This document shows positions 36,315 to 45,587 of a DNA stretch of 64,000 nt, one piece after another. The DNA comes from Pseudonocardia sulfidoxydans NBRC 16205 (GTDB lineage: Bacteria > Actinomycetota > Actinomycetes > Mycobacteriales > Pseudonocardiaceae): assembly GCF_007989085.1 (NCBI RefSeq), contig NZ_BJVJ01000023.1, forward strand, positions 1 through 64,000. The letters run 5' to 3'. A program made the translations under genes and the position numbers. The notes beneath the pieces are model-generated. The model saw only the letters and a list, made by a program, of their open reading frames with translations, was not told the origin of the DNA and did no database searches. Each line of letters starts with the position of its first letter. Positions within the stretch are counted from its first letter, which is position 1.

Positions 36315-37559
36315 TCACCAAGCCCGGTTGAGGACCGTGATGATGTCGGCTTCGTCCTCGATCGGACGTGGGTTGGCGGACGCGACGAGGTCGGACGCGA
36401 TCTCGTGGGCGAACGCGGGGAAGTCCTCACGGTGGACGCCGACCTCCCGTAGCCGGGTCGGCAACCCGAGCGAGCTGATGAAGCAGCGCAGGAGCTCGGC
36501 TGCCCCGGTCTCGGGTGGACGGCCGAGAACGTCGGCGAGCAGGCGCGCTACCACCGCCTGCGGACGCTCGGAGTGTTCGGAGTTGTACTCCAGAACCGCA
36601 GGCAGGAGCACACACGAGGTGATCCCGTGCGGCACGCCGGCGCGGCCGCCCAGCTGGTGGCCGAGGCCGTGGCTCAGCCCCATTCGGACATTGCCGAGCC
36701 CGAAGATCGACTGCCAGGACGCGACCTGGCACTGCCCCCGCGAGTACAGGTCGTCGGCGTCAGCGACCGCGGGCGGCAGATGGCGCAGCATCCTGGCGAG
36801 GCTGTCGGTCGCGAGAGCGTCCGTGATCGGCTGAGCGTTGACCGAGCACATGGTCTCGACCGCATGGTCGACGGCCTTGATTCCGGTGGACGCCCAGAGC
36901 CGGCCCGGGGTGTGCCGGGCGAGGGAGGGGTCGAGCAGGATGGCGCGCGGGGTGAGCTCGGGTGCGTCGTAGACGTCCTTGACCCCGCGAAGAGTGTCGG
37001 TGACGCCCAGGATTCCGGTGAACTCTCCGGCCGAGAGGGTCGTGCTGATCGCGATGTGCGGAAGCAGGGGCCCGCGGTGTCCGCCCGAATGGGCGGCGGG
37101 GTCTGCTGCGCGTTGCCCGATCAACTCCTCCCGGGTGCGCACTCCCCGGGCGAGGCAGAAGGTGACGGCCTTGGCGAGATCGATCGGGCTGCCGCCGCCG
37201 ATGCTGACGACGGCGTCGGCGCGGCAGCGCTCAGCGGCCTGGGTCGCGTCGAGAACCACACCGTGCGGGACGTGCGGACGCGCGCCGGTGTACACGTCGA
37301 CGATCCGCCCGGCACTGGCCTCTGCCAGCAGCTCGTCCAGTGCGATCGCACGGCCGAGACTGGGTGAGGCGACGACGAAGACCCTGCTCGCCCCGAGCCG
37401 CTCACACACTTCACCGAGGCGGTGGAGCACTCCTGGACCGAACAACACCTGCTCGAACCGCGGCTGGACGAACTGTCCCTGCACCGGCGCGACCGTGCGT
37501 CCCGGGGCGACCGGCAACCTCGCGTGCTGCGCCGGCGGACGGGACCCGGCGGCGCTCAT
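36315..37559 (-). CDS. Iron-containing alcohol dehydrogenase
   Basis: A 414-residue group III alcohol dehydrogenase. It has the nucleotide motif VVSIGGGSPIDLAKAV and iron-ligand regions STGIKAVDHAVETM and GLSHGLGHQLGGRAGVPHG. Members include maleylacetate reductases and aldehyde/alcohol dehydrogenases; the ISTTLSAGEFTG segment favours a maleylacetate-reductase-like or hydroxyacid type. The ATG at 37559 overlaps the stop of a small upstream ORF (ATGA). It is divergent from an AraC regulator, its likely controller. Confidence 0.86.
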   Translation of the reverse strand: MSAAGSRPPAQHARLPVAPGRTVAPVQGQFVQPRFEQVLFGPGVLHRLGEVCERLGASRVFVVASPSLGRAIALDELLAEASAGRIVDVYTGARPHVPHGVVLDATQAAERCRADAVVSIGGGSPIDLAKAVTFCLARGVRTREELIGQRAADPAAHSGGHRGPLLPHIAISTTLSAGEFTGILGVTDTLRGVKDVYDAPELTPRAILLDPSLARHTPGRLWASTGIKAVDHAVETMCSVNAQPITDALATDSLARMLRHLPPAVADADDLYSRGQCQVASWQSIFGLGNVRMGLSHGLGHQLGGRAGVPHGITSCVLLPAVLEYNSEHSERPQAVVARLLADVLGRPPETGAAELLRCFISSLGLPTRLREVGVHREDFPAFAHEIASDLVASANPRPIEDEADIITVLNRAW

Positions 37560-37726
37560 GCGCCGGCTCCGGCTGCGGCGACGGCGGGGCCTTCCCGTTG
37601 CCGTCCGGTGCGCGGACGGGTGACGACGCCTGAGCCGGCGGCCGCGCCCCGCAGCAGGGTGCGGGAGCGGGGCAGCGCGACAGGACAGGCGCAGCTCGCC
37701 GTGGGATTCGGGACGGAGCGCAGCAT
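37556..37726 (-). CDS. Small 56-residue ORF coupled to the iron alcohol dehydrogenase
   Basis: A 56-residue frame starting MLRSVPNPTASC, with GAGGAG six bases before its ATG. Its TGA overlaps the dehydrogenase ATG (ATGA). It has two Cys close together (SCAC) and an Ala/Gly-rich tail, and no family is recognised. It may be a leader peptide that feeds ribosomes to the dehydrogenase, or a chance frame. Confidence 0.4.
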   Translation of the reverse strand: MLRSVPNPTASCACPVALPRSRTLLRGAAAGSGVVTRPRTGRQREGPAVAAAGAGA

Positions 37727-37778
37727 CGACAACTCCTCGGTGATCACGCCGGCCGACGGATCGTCGAGACGCTACTGA

Positions 37779-37790
37779 GCACGTACGTGC
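37779..37790. promoter_or_regulatory. Perfect palindrome GCACGTACGTGC
   Basis: A 12-base perfect palindrome in the divergent region (37727-38001) between the iron alcohol dehydrogenase group and an AraC regulator, about 50 bases upstream of the small ORF. It is a candidate operator. The rest of the region shows no gene. Confidence 0.4.
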
Positions 37791-38001
37791 GGTGCTATCC
37801 GCCCGTGGCCCGAGGATGTCCGCATCGCGACGGCCGCGGCGCCGACCGACGGGCGAGACGGCGGACACGACATCCGAGGGCGGTCCGCGTCGGGCTGTCC
37901 GGCTGCAGACACGTTCGTCGCGAATCGGATAGCAGCAGACGCGGAAAGGATGGTGAGCGCGGCCACATCGACTACTCTCTGCCGCAGGTTGGAGGTGTGC
38001 G

Positions 38002-39036
38002 ATGACCCAGCTCGCGGAGGACCCCGACGTCAGAGCGGACGAGATGGAGAGCGAGCGGGAGCTGCTGGCCACCCAGGACCTGGAGCAGGCACGTGACATC
38101 ATCACCCGCGTCTACATCCCGCACGACCTGCGCACCCGGGACGGCAACCTCCTGGACTTCCGGCTTCGGCATCTGCGCTCCGAACGGCTGACGGTCGGCC
38201 ACTGCATCTACGGGGCCGACGCTGAGCTCACGGTGCCGCCCATGGGCGACTGTTACCACGTCAACCTGACCCTGCAGGGTCAGACCTCGGTGACGCAGCG
38301 CCGCACGACGGCGGAGACGGAGGGACGCAAGAGCGCGGTTCTCCTCGGGCCTACAGAACCGTTCACGGTCCGCTGGAGCCCCGAGGCGGTGCAGTACGCG
38401 CTCAAGGTTCCGCGGCTCTCCCTCGAGGCCCACCTGTCGCGGCTGATCAACCGCGCGGTCGAGCGGCCTGTCGAGTTCGACCTGGGGTTCGACCTGAGCG
38501 GCGCACGGGGTCAGGCCTTGTTGTCGGCCATCCGTTTCCTGCGCGAGGAGCTGACCCGGCCGGGTGGCATCGCCACGATGCCGATGGCCCGGGACCAGCT
38601 CGAGTCGCTCGTGATGACCCAGCTCCTGCTCACCGTGCCCAACGAGTACAGCGAGCTGCTGCAGTCAGCCGAGCGACCCGCGGGCCGGGACGTCGTGCGT
38701 GCCGCGCTCGAACTGATCGACGAACATCCTGAGCGCAACCTCACGCTGGCCGAGCTGGCGGGGGCCGTCGGGTCAAGCGCGCGAGGCCTGCAGCGGGGAT
38801 TCGCCAACTCGATCGGCATGTCGCCCATCGCCTATCTCAGGTCCGTCAGGCTCGATCGGGTACGGGCGGACCTGCTGACCGGAGCTGCTGGACGATCGGT
38901 GTCCGACGTCGCGATGAGTTGGGGGTTCTACCACCTCGGTCGGTTCGCCCAGCAGTACAAGGAGCGGTTCGGCGTGCTGCCGTCCGAGGTGTTGAACAAC
39001 GCTCGCCGCGCGCAGGAGGACCCACCGAGTACGTGA
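38002..39036 (+). CDS. AraC-family transcriptional regulator
   Basis: A 344-residue regulator with an N-terminal AraC-binding-like sensor (LTVPPMGDCYHVNLTLQGQT) and a C-terminal pair of helix-turn-helix units (LAELAGAVGSSARGLQRGF and VAMSWGFYHLGRFAQQYKERFG). GGAGG lies six bases before the ATG. It is divergent from the iron alcohol dehydrogenase and upstream of an AMP ligase gene, so either may be its target. The ligand is unknown. Confidence 0.9.
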   Translation: MTQLAEDPDVRADEMESERELLATQDLEQARDIITRVYIPHDLRTRDGNLLDFRLRHLRSERLTVGHCIYGADAELTVPPMGDCYHVNLTLQGQTSVTQRRTTAETEGRKSAVLLGPTEPFTVRWSPEAVQYALKVPRLSLEAHLSRLINRAVERPVEFDLGFDLSGARGQALLSAIRFLREELTRPGGIATMPMARDQLESLVMTQLLLTVPNEYSELLQSAERPAGRDVVRAALELIDEHPERNLTLAELAGAVGSSARGLQRGFANSIGMSPIAYLRSVRLDRVRADLLTGAAGRSVSDVAMSWGFYHLGRFAQQYKERFGVLPSEVLNNARRAQEDPPST

Positions 39037-39295
39037 CCGGCTGGACGGGATCGCTCCGCGGACCGGGCCGCCCGACCACGGCGACCCGCCGTGGAACAGG
39101 CCGCCACTTCCACACATCCCGGACCGTGGACCGTCTGGTACAAAAAGACCCCACCTCGGGGAGCGACCCAGGAGTTGCCGGCGGCCGGGGCAGCGACACA
39201 ACCGGTGGCGGCGCGGATGCCGCTGATCTCCGCCAGGCCCGCCGGCAGCCCTCGACCACGGGCCGGCGCGCCGGCCGGAACAGGGAGGACGACCG

Positions 39296-40915
39296 ATGCC
39301 GAGTCCAACGGTTCAAGGGATCGGACGCGACGGGCTCGATCGACAGGCCCGAACGAGTCACGTGACGATGGCCGAACTCTACGAACGTGCGTACCGCGAC
39401 TACGGGCCACGCACGGCTGTGCGCACCGACGACGGCGAAGTGACCTACGCCGAGCTGGGCGAGCGAGTGCACCGGATCATCGGCGGGCTCACGGACCGCG
39501 GGATCCGCCCGAGCGAGCGCGGGGTCCTCCTGCTGGACAACTGTCCCGAGTTCCTGGAGATCGACCAAGCACTGTTCGTGGGCGGTTTCGTGCGGTGCGC
39601 GCTCAGCGTGCGGCTGCACCTGCGTGAGGTGCTGCACATCCTGACCGACTGCGCCGCAACCGTCGCCTTCGTCTCAGCCGATTGGGCGGGGCAGCTGGCA
39701 GACGCACGTGACCAGCTGCCCGATCTGCGGCTCGTGGTGACCGTGGCCGGCGGGCCCGGTGACCTCACACTCGACGAGCTGCGGGCGGCCCAGGTGGTCG
39801 ACACCGTCACGCCCGCGGCAGCCGATCCGGCGGCCATCCTCTACACGAGCGGCACCACGGGGCAGCCGAAGGGCGCCACCCTCAGCCAGGCGAACTGGGC
39901 GACGATGGTGCGCAACGAGCTGATGGAGTTGCCGCCCGTCGTCGACGGCGACGTCGTACTGCACGTCGCGCCGCTGAGCCACCTGAGTGGCTACGTGGGC
40001 CCGGCCTACCTCGTCCGTGGCGCGACACACGTCACGTGTTCCAGGTTCGACGCGGAGCGGACCCTGGAGCTCATCGAGCGTCACCAGGTGACGATCTTGC
40101 CGATGGTGCCGACGATGCTGAACCTGCTGGTGCTGGCCGCCGAGCAGCTGTCGAGCGACCGCTCCTCGCTGCACACGATCGTCTATGCCGGGTCGGCGAT
40201 CGCACCCGATCGGCTCGTTCGCGCCCGCGAGGTGTTAGGCGACGTCTTCGTCCAGTTCTACGGGCTCAGTGAGATGCCGATCCCGATTGCCTGCCTGTCG
40301 CGGGAGGACCATGCGTTCGACCCGGCCGAGGGTGTCCCGACGCGGCTGGCCTCGGCAGGGCGGGTGGCCCCGTTCGTCGAAGTCGCGCTGCTCGACGACG
40401 AGGGGCGTCGGGTCCCGTCCGGCGAGGTCGGCGAGATCACGGTCCGTGGTGAGCAGCTGATGATGGGCTACTGGGGCCGACCGGACGCCACCGCGGAGAT
40501 GATCGACGCCTCGGGCTGGGCCCGTACCGGCGACCTGGGCCGGATCGACGACGACGGATACCTGCACATCGTCGATCGTAAGAAGGACATGGTCGTCACC
40601 GGCGGCTTCAACGTGTACCCCACAGAGGTGGAGAACGTCGTCAGCACGCTGCCCGCGGTGGCCGAGGTGGCGGTCGTGGGCATTCCTGACGAGAGGTGGG
40701 GGGAAGCGCTGAAGGCGATCGTGGTCGTACGCGACGGGCACGTGCTCACCGTCGATGAGGTCCTCGCGGCCTGCGCCTCCCAGCTCGCCGGCTACAAGAA
40801 GCCCCGTTCCGTCGACTTCGTCGACGCCTTGCCCAAGACCGGCTCCGGGAAGATCATGCGCCGAACCCTGCGTGATCAGTTCTGGACGGGGGGCGAGCGG
40901 CGCGTGGGCGGGTAG
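39296..40915 (+). CDS. AMP-forming acyl-CoA synthetase
   Basis: A 539-residue adenylate-forming ligase with P-loop LYTSGTTGQPKGATLS, the YGLSEMPIP block, hinge GWARTGDLGRIDDDG, DRKKDMVVTGGFNVYPTEVE and C-terminal lysine in KTGSGKIMRR. GGGAGGA precedes the ATG. The group that follows (SDR, TetR, acyl-CoA dehydrogenase, TetR) suggests acid activation followed by beta-oxidation-like steps. It is distinct in sequence from the synthetase at 27 kb. Confidence 0.93.
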   Translation: MPSPTVQGIGRDGLDRQARTSHVTMAELYERAYRDYGPRTAVRTDDGEVTYAELGERVHRIIGGLTDRGIRPSERGVLLLDNCPEFLEIDQALFVGGFVRCALSVRLHLREVLHILTDCAATVAFVSADWAGQLADARDQLPDLRLVVTVAGGPGDLTLDELRAAQVVDTVTPAAADPAAILYTSGTTGQPKGATLSQANWATMVRNELMELPPVVDGDVVLHVAPLSHLSGYVGPAYLVRGATHVTCSRFDAERTLELIERHQVTILPMVPTMLNLLVLAAEQLSSDRSSLHTIVYAGSAIAPDRLVRAREVLGDVFVQFYGLSEMPIPIACLSREDHAFDPAEGVPTRLASAGRVAPFVEVALLDDEGRRVPSGEVGEITVRGEQLMMGYWGRPDATAEMIDASGWARTGDLGRIDDDGYLHIVDRKKDMVVTGGFNVYPTEVENVVSTLPAVAEVAVVGIPDERWGEALKAIVVVRDGHVLTVDEVLAACASQLAGYKKPRSVDFVDALPKTGSGKIMRRTLRDQFWTGGERRVGG

Positions 40916-40983
40916 GCGGCCTCACCCGGTGACCGGACGCCGGTCAAGGGGGCGAACGTCACATGAATCAGGCTGCCGGTGAT

Positions 40984-40999
40984 GGGACCGATCGGTACC
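40984..40999. promoter_or_regulatory. CCGATCGG-centred palindrome at the SDR start
   Basis: GGGACCGATCGGTACC matches TGTACCGATCGGTACA at 13 of 16 bases and lies just before the SDR ATG at 41008. Its 13-base core GACCGATCGGTAC is the exact reverse complement of part of the site at 21367. Confidence 0.45.
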
Positions 41000-41007
41000 A
41001 TCGATCC

Positions 41008-41748
41008 ATGACACCCACTGGCGGAGAGGGACGCGTCGCGCTGGTGACCGGCGCGTCTCGAGGAATCGGAGCAGGAATCGCGCGTCACCTGCTCGATCGC
41101 GGGGTCCGGGTTGCCGGCGCGTACCGTTCGGGGCGCGATTCCGTCGTCGAGCTCGCTGCCCGGCACCCCGGACAGGTGCTGCCGGTGCACCTCGACCTAG
41201 CCGACCCCGACACGCTCAGCGCAGGCGTCGACGAGGTCCATCGCCACTGGGGCAGGCTCGACTCGCTCGTTCTCAATGCCGCGGTCTGGGACGGCGGGCG
41301 GCTGACCCGGATGGACCCCGACGCCTGGTGGCGGGTGGTGGAGACCAATCTGCGCGGTACCGCGACCATCGTCCGTGCTGCTGTGCCGCATCTGATCGCG
41401 GGCGAGAACCCCAGCATCGTCATCGTCGGGTCGGTCGTCGGCGAGATCGGCTTCCCCGGTGACACCGCCTACGCGAGCGCCAAGGCCGCTGCCGTCGGTT
41501 TCGCGCGCTCGTTGGCCAAGGAGCTGGCGTCGAAGAAGGTGCGGGTGAACGTGCTCGCGCCCGGCTTCGTCGACACCGACATGACCGCGGCCGTGCCCGC
41601 CGGCTCGCGGAACGCGATCGTCGAGGCCACCCTGCTCGGCCGGTTCGGGACCGTGGACGAGATCTCGCGCGCAGCGGTCTTCCTCGCCGAGGACGCGACG
41701 TTCTGCACGGGCACCGTGCTCACCGCCGACGGCGGCTGGTCCCTGTGA
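41008..41748 (+). CDS. FabG-like short-chain dehydrogenase
   Basis: A 246-residue SDR with GRVALVTGASRGIGAGIA, NAAV, catalytic Ser region IVGSVVGE, Y-x3-K in AYASAKAA and the LAPGFVDTDMT tail of 3-oxoacyl reductases. I placed the start at the ATG nearest the cofactor motif. An upstream ATG at 40963 has a better ribosome site (AAGGGGG) and adds 15 residues, but would put the palindrome inside the gene. It probably acts on 3-hydroxyacyl or related alcohols in this acyl-CoA group. Confidence 0.87.
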   Translation: MTPTGGEGRVALVTGASRGIGAGIARHLLDRGVRVAGAYRSGRDSVVELAARHPGQVLPVHLDLADPDTLSAGVDEVHRHWGRLDSLVLNAAVWDGGRLTRMDPDAWWRVVETNLRGTATIVRAAVPHLIAGENPSIVIVGSVVGEIGFPGDTAYASAKAAAVGFARSLAKELASKKVRVNVLAPGFVDTDMTAAVPAGSRNAIVEATLLGRFGTVDEISRAAVFLAEDATFCTGTVLTADGGWSL

Positions 41749-41873
41749 CCGCGCGGGAACGTGTGGCCGACGCTCCGCGGACGGCGGCCAACGCCCCGCC
41801 GTGGGCCACGGCGGGCCGCCGGTAGCCTGTCGCCAATCAGGTCGACGGCGGGCGCGACGGACGGTATCGAACA

Positions 41874-42455
41874 ATGGCGGGGACGGCCTACTACGAGTTC
41901 AACCGCGACCGTGTCATCGGCACGGCCGCCGAGCTGTTCGCCCGTAACGGGTACCACGGCACGGGCATGGCCGAGCTGGGCCGCGCCGTCGAGCTGGGCC
42001 GGGGCGCGCTCTATCGCTACATCGGCAGCAAGGAAGCTGTTCTCTACGCGATCAGCAAGGACCAGGTCGACAAGATGAACAGCCACGCCGAGGCCGTGCT
42101 CGACCGCGATCTCGAGCCCCGCGAGCTGTTGCGGGAGATGGCCCGTGGCCTGCTGCGCAACATCGCCGACCACCGCGCGGAGTGGACCGTGTTCTTCCGC
42201 GAGTACAACGCCCTCACCGGCGAGCGCCGCGACGACGTCATCGCCGCCCGTGAGCGGTACGAGGGCTACTGGCGCCAGGCGCTCGATCGCGGCGTGTCCG
42301 GCGGTGCGCTCCGCCCGACGCCTCCGTTGCTCGTCAAGGGCATTCTCGGGATGCTCAACTACACCTACCTCTGGTTCACCCCGGAAGGTGAGCTCGCCCC
42401 CGAGGAGCTCGCCGACCTCTTCCTCGACGCCCTCATCGACGGCATCCACGTCTGA
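41874..42455 (+). CDS. TetR-family transcriptional regulator
   Basis: A 193-residue repressor with the N-terminal helix-turn-helix GTAAELFARNGYHGTGMAEL followed by ALYRYIGSKEAVL. The C-terminal helical domain resembles TetR proteins of fatty-acid or aromatic-acid breakdown. It lies 125 bases after the SDR gene. It is a candidate to bind the CCGATCGG-centred palindromes at 21367, 28740 and 40984, which is an inference. Confidence 0.9.
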   Translation: MAGTAYYEFNRDRVIGTAAELFARNGYHGTGMAELGRAVELGRGALYRYIGSKEAVLYAISKDQVDKMNSHAEAVLDRDLEPRELLREMARGLLRNIADHRAEWTVFFREYNALTGERRDDVIAARERYEGYWRQALDRGVSGGALRPTPPLLVKGILGMLNYTYLWFTPEGELAPEELADLFLDALIDGIHV

Positions 42456-42529
42456 CGGTCGTCCCTGCGCCGTCGCGCCTCGGGCGCGCCCGGCCCCCGC
42501 GTGCGCGATGCCCCCCGCATCGTCGCGCG

Positions 42530-42604
42530 GATCAATGCGTTCGGACCAGGTATCACGCACGACACACAGTCGTCGCTGTTCAGTCTGATGCACACGCATT
42601 AATC
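42530..42604. promoter_or_regulatory. Spaced inverted repeat upstream of the acyl-CoA dehydrogenase
   Basis: GATCAATGCGT (42530-42540) and ACGCATTAATC (42594-42604) are inverted copies with one mismatch. The second lies at the gene start and overlaps the small palindrome ATGC-ACAC-GCAT (42588-42599). It is a possible TetR-type operator. Confidence 0.35.
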
Positions 42605-42611
42605 TGAGCCC

Positions 42612-43910
42612 ATGGCATGGGACTTCGACACTGACAGTGCATACGCGGAGCGGCTCGCGTGGGCGGACCGCTTCGTCCGTGACGAGGTCGAGCCGCTGGA
42701 CCTCGTCCTGGGCTCGCCGTTCGACAAGGCGAATCCGGAGACGGTCGCCGTACTGGAACACCTGCGCGCGAAGGTCAAGGATCAGGGCCTGTGGGCCTGC
42801 CACCTCGGGCCCGAACTGGGCGGCCAGGGTTACGGGCAGGTGAAGCTCGCTCTGCTCAACGAGATCCTGGGCCGGTCGTCGTGGGCACCGTCCGTGTTCG
42901 GCTCCCAGGCACCGGACTCGGGCAACGCCGAGATCCTCGCGCGCTTCGGCACCGAGGAGCAGAAGACCACCTACCTGTATCCCCTGCTGGACGGGCGGAT
43001 CGCGTCGTGCTACTCGATGACCGAGCCGCAGGCCGGCTCCGACCCCTCGCTGTTCACGACGAGCGCACGCCGCGACGGGGACAGCTGGATCATCGACGGC
43101 GAGAAGTGGTTCCAGACCAACGCCCGGTTCGCGGCGTTCTTCATCGTCATGGCCCTGACCGATCCGGACGCCGGTGCCCACCACGGGATGTCACTGTTCG
43201 TCGTCCCGGCGGGAACACCGGGGCTGGAGATCGTGCGACACGTCGGCGTCGGGACCGAGGCCGCAGAACGTGGCGAGCACGCCTACCTCCGGCTGACGAA
43301 CGTACGGGTCCGGGCCGAGGACATGCTGGGAGAACAGGGCCAGGCGTTCGCGATCGCGCAGACCCGCCTCGGTGGCGGGCGCATCCACCACGCGATGCGC
43401 ACGATCGGCATGGCACGCCAGGCGTTCGACATGATGTGCGAGCGAGCGGTGTCCCGGCAGGTGCGCAGCGGAACGCTGGGCGAGCTCCAGATGACCCAGG
43501 AGCGCATCGCCGACAGCTGGATCGAGATCGAGCAGTTCCGGTTGCTCGTGCTCCGCACGGCGTGGCTGATCGACAAGCACCAGGACTACAAGCGCGTCCG
43601 TGGCGACATCTCCGCGGTCAAGGTCGCCATGGCGAAGGTCGCCCACGACGTCGTGCTCCGGGCCCTGCACCTGCACGGCTCGATCGGCATCTCCAACGAG
43701 ATGCCCTTCTCGCGCATGATGGTCGACGCGGAGACGATGGCACTGGCCGACGGCCCGACCGAGGTGCACAAGCAGGTGCTGGCCCGGCAGGTGCTGCGCC
43801 AGTACACCCCGAGCACCACGCTGTTCCCGAGCTACCACCTGCCCTCCCGTGAGGCGGCGGCGCGGAGGTACGTCGACGGCCTGCTCGAACACGTCGTCGC
43901 CCAGTACTGA
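42612..43910 (+). CDS. Acyl-CoA dehydrogenase (ACAD10/11-like)
   Basis: A 432-residue flavoprotein that introduces a 2,3-double bond into an acyl-CoA. It has CYSMTEPQAGSDPS, a WIIDGEKWFQTNA strand, the GGGRIHHAMRTIGMARQAFDMM helix (shown as the ACAD10/11 pattern) and a C-terminal MALADGPTEVHKQVLARQVL. The ribosome site is weak. It is flanked by two TetR genes and follows the ligase/SDR pair, fitting a beta-oxidation-type module. Confidence 0.92.
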   Translation: MAWDFDTDSAYAERLAWADRFVRDEVEPLDLVLGSPFDKANPETVAVLEHLRAKVKDQGLWACHLGPELGGQGYGQVKLALLNEILGRSSWAPSVFGSQAPDSGNAEILARFGTEEQKTTYLYPLLDGRIASCYSMTEPQAGSDPSLFTTSARRDGDSWIIDGEKWFQTNARFAAFFIVMALTDPDAGAHHGMSLFVVPAGTPGLEIVRHVGVGTEAAERGEHAYLRLTNVRVRAEDMLGEQGQAFAIAQTRLGGGRIHHAMRTIGMARQAFDMMCERAVSRQVRSGTLGELQMTQERIADSWIEIEQFRLLVLRTAWLIDKHQDYKRVRGDISAVKVAMAKVAHDVVLRALHLHGSIGISNEMPFSRMMVDAETMALADGPTEVHKQVLARQVLRQYTPSTTLFPSYHLPSREAAARRYVDGLLEHVVAQY

Positions 43911-43942
43911 GGCGCGGCGGACGGCTGCGACATGATGCCCGG

Positions 43943-44605
43943 GTGAGCAGCCCGACCACCGCCGATCGTCTGGTCGCGACCGCCACCCGGTTGTTCGCCG
44001 CACGCGGCGTGGACGGTGTGAGCCTCCGCGAGATCAACCGGGAAGCGGGCGCGACGAACGCAGCAGCGGTCCAGTACCACTTCCGCGGACGCGACGGCCT
44101 GCTCCGGGCGATCCTGGACACCCACCTCGGGTCGGTCGAGGCACGGCGACACGCGATGCTCGACAGCTACGAGGCCACCGGCGTCGACGACCTTCGCGCG
44201 CTGACGGCAGCGCTCGTCCGTCCCTACGCCGAGAAGCTGGCCCATCCGCCGGAGGGACCGGCGTTCCTGCAGGTGTACGCGGAGCTCGTGAACGGGCCGA
44301 ATCCGATGCTCGAACCGGGCACGCTGGACGACCCGGGCAGCAGCCTCTACCGATGGCGCCGGGCTGTCGAGCCGCTCCTGGAGCCGGCCGCCGTCCGGCT
44401 CCACCTGCGCTACACAGCGATCTGCCACACCCTGACCGAGCTGGGCCGCCGCGCTCGCGCCGGCCGCGGTGACGACCATCGGCTGTTCGTCAGCCATCTC
44501 GTGGACACCACCGCGGCGATACTCGCCTCGACACCGTCGGAGGAGACCCTCACGCTGCTGCGTGATCACACGCCGCGTTCCCGGAGGCGCGCCTCCCAGC
44601 CGTGA
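43943..44605 (+). CDS. TetR-family transcriptional regulator
   Basis: A 220-residue repressor with a GTG start. The N-terminal helix-turn-helix contains ATRLFAARGVDGVSLREI and AAVQYHFRGRDGLLRAIL, followed by a helical ligand domain. It lies 32 bases behind the acyl-CoA dehydrogenase gene and probably controls that gene or the group. It is the alternative reader of the CCGATCGG-type sites. Confidence 0.9.
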   Translation: MSSPTTADRLVATATRLFAARGVDGVSLREINREAGATNAAAVQYHFRGRDGLLRAILDTHLGSVEARRHAMLDSYEATGVDDLRALTAALVRPYAEKLAHPPEGPAFLQVYAELVNGPNPMLEPGTLDDPGSSLYRWRRAVEPLLEPAAVRLHLRYTAICHTLTELGRRARAGRGDDHRLFVSHLVDTTAAILASTPSEETLTLLRDHTPRSRRRASQP

Positions 44606-44625
44606 GCGTCGGGGTGCGCCGACCG

Positions 44626-45549
44626 TCAACCGACGCGTCGCTCGTCGGACAGGCCGTGGCCCACCGGGACCGGCACGAAATGTGCCGGCAACCAGGTGTA
44701 GCCCTCCCCCACGGCACGCAGGTGGCCGATCCCCGGGAACGGCAGGTGCGCACCACCGACCCACCACCCGTTCGTTGCGACGGCGTTCAGGACCTCTGCG
44801 CGGGCATCCACCGCCCTGCCCGGGTCGTTGTCGATGGCGACCGAGACGTGCGGCAAAGGGAGCTGGACCCGGTAGCTGTGCACGATGTCCCCCCAGAAGA
44901 GCACCGCCGCCCCCTCGGTGCCGACGAGGTACCCGGTGTGGCCTGCGGTGTGTCCGTGCTGCTGCAGGGCCCGCACCCCGGGCAGCACGGCGGGCCCGGT
45001 GAACGCGTCCAGCCGCCCCCGGTCCAGATAGGGCGCCAACGAGGCGGCTGCCGCCCGGTGGATCTCGGCCTGCACACCTTCGGCGTGCGCGCGGATCCCG
45101 TCGTCCAGCCAGTACGCGACCTCGGGGGCGGCGACGTGCACGGTCGCGCGGGGGAACGCGGCGGTTCCGTCCGGCGCGACCAGACCTCCGGCATGGTCGG
45201 GATGCAGGTGCGTGACGAGTACGTGGTCGACGCTGCGCGCCGAAACGTCGGCGGCCCGGAGACTTTCCGGAAGTCCGCCGGTCGCGGGCCCGAGCGTCGT
45301 CCCGCTCCCGGTGTCGACGAGGATCCTCTCCCCACCGTGCTCGACGAGGAACGCCAGCACCGCGGTGTGCGCGTCACCGTCCTCGGGCAGGTAGGCGTCG
45401 GCGAGGCACTCGCGGATCACGCGTTGCGGCACACCGTTCAGGTCGGCGGCGGCGATCGGGACGTACCCGTCGTAGAGCGCGGTGACGATGAGGTCGCCGA
45501 TGCGGAATCGTTGAAAGCCCGGCGCTTGCGCGTGGTTCTGGACAGACAC
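44626..45549 (-). CDS. MBL-fold metallo-hydrolase
   Basis: A 307-residue metallo-beta-lactamase-fold protein with the zinc motif THLHPDHAGG, a second-site His in GHTAGHTGY and D in LFWGDIVHS. Members hydrolyse lactones, thioesters or sulfates; the AAADLNGVP region resembles quorum-quenching-type lactonases and related esterases, without settling the reaction. The start is GTG. It lies 38 bases downstream of the NmrA-like gene on the same strand. Confidence 0.87.
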   Translation of the reverse strand: MSVQNHAQAPGFQRFRIGDLIVTALYDGYVPIAAADLNGVPQRVIRECLADAYLPEDGDAHTAVLAFLVEHGGERILVDTGSGTTLGPATGGLPESLRAADVSARSVDHVLVTHLHPDHAGGLVAPDGTAAFPRATVHVAAPEVAYWLDDGIRAHAEGVQAEIHRAAAASLAPYLDRGRLDAFTGPAVLPGVRALQQHGHTAGHTGYLVGTEGAAVLFWGDIVHSYRVQLPLPHVSVAIDNDPGRAVDARAEVLNAVATNGWWVGGAHLPFPGIGHLRAVGEGYTWLPAHFVPVPVGHGLSDERRVG

Positions 45550-45587
45550 TTCTTCAGCCCGTTCGGGTGGTGGGTGGGGGTTGACGC

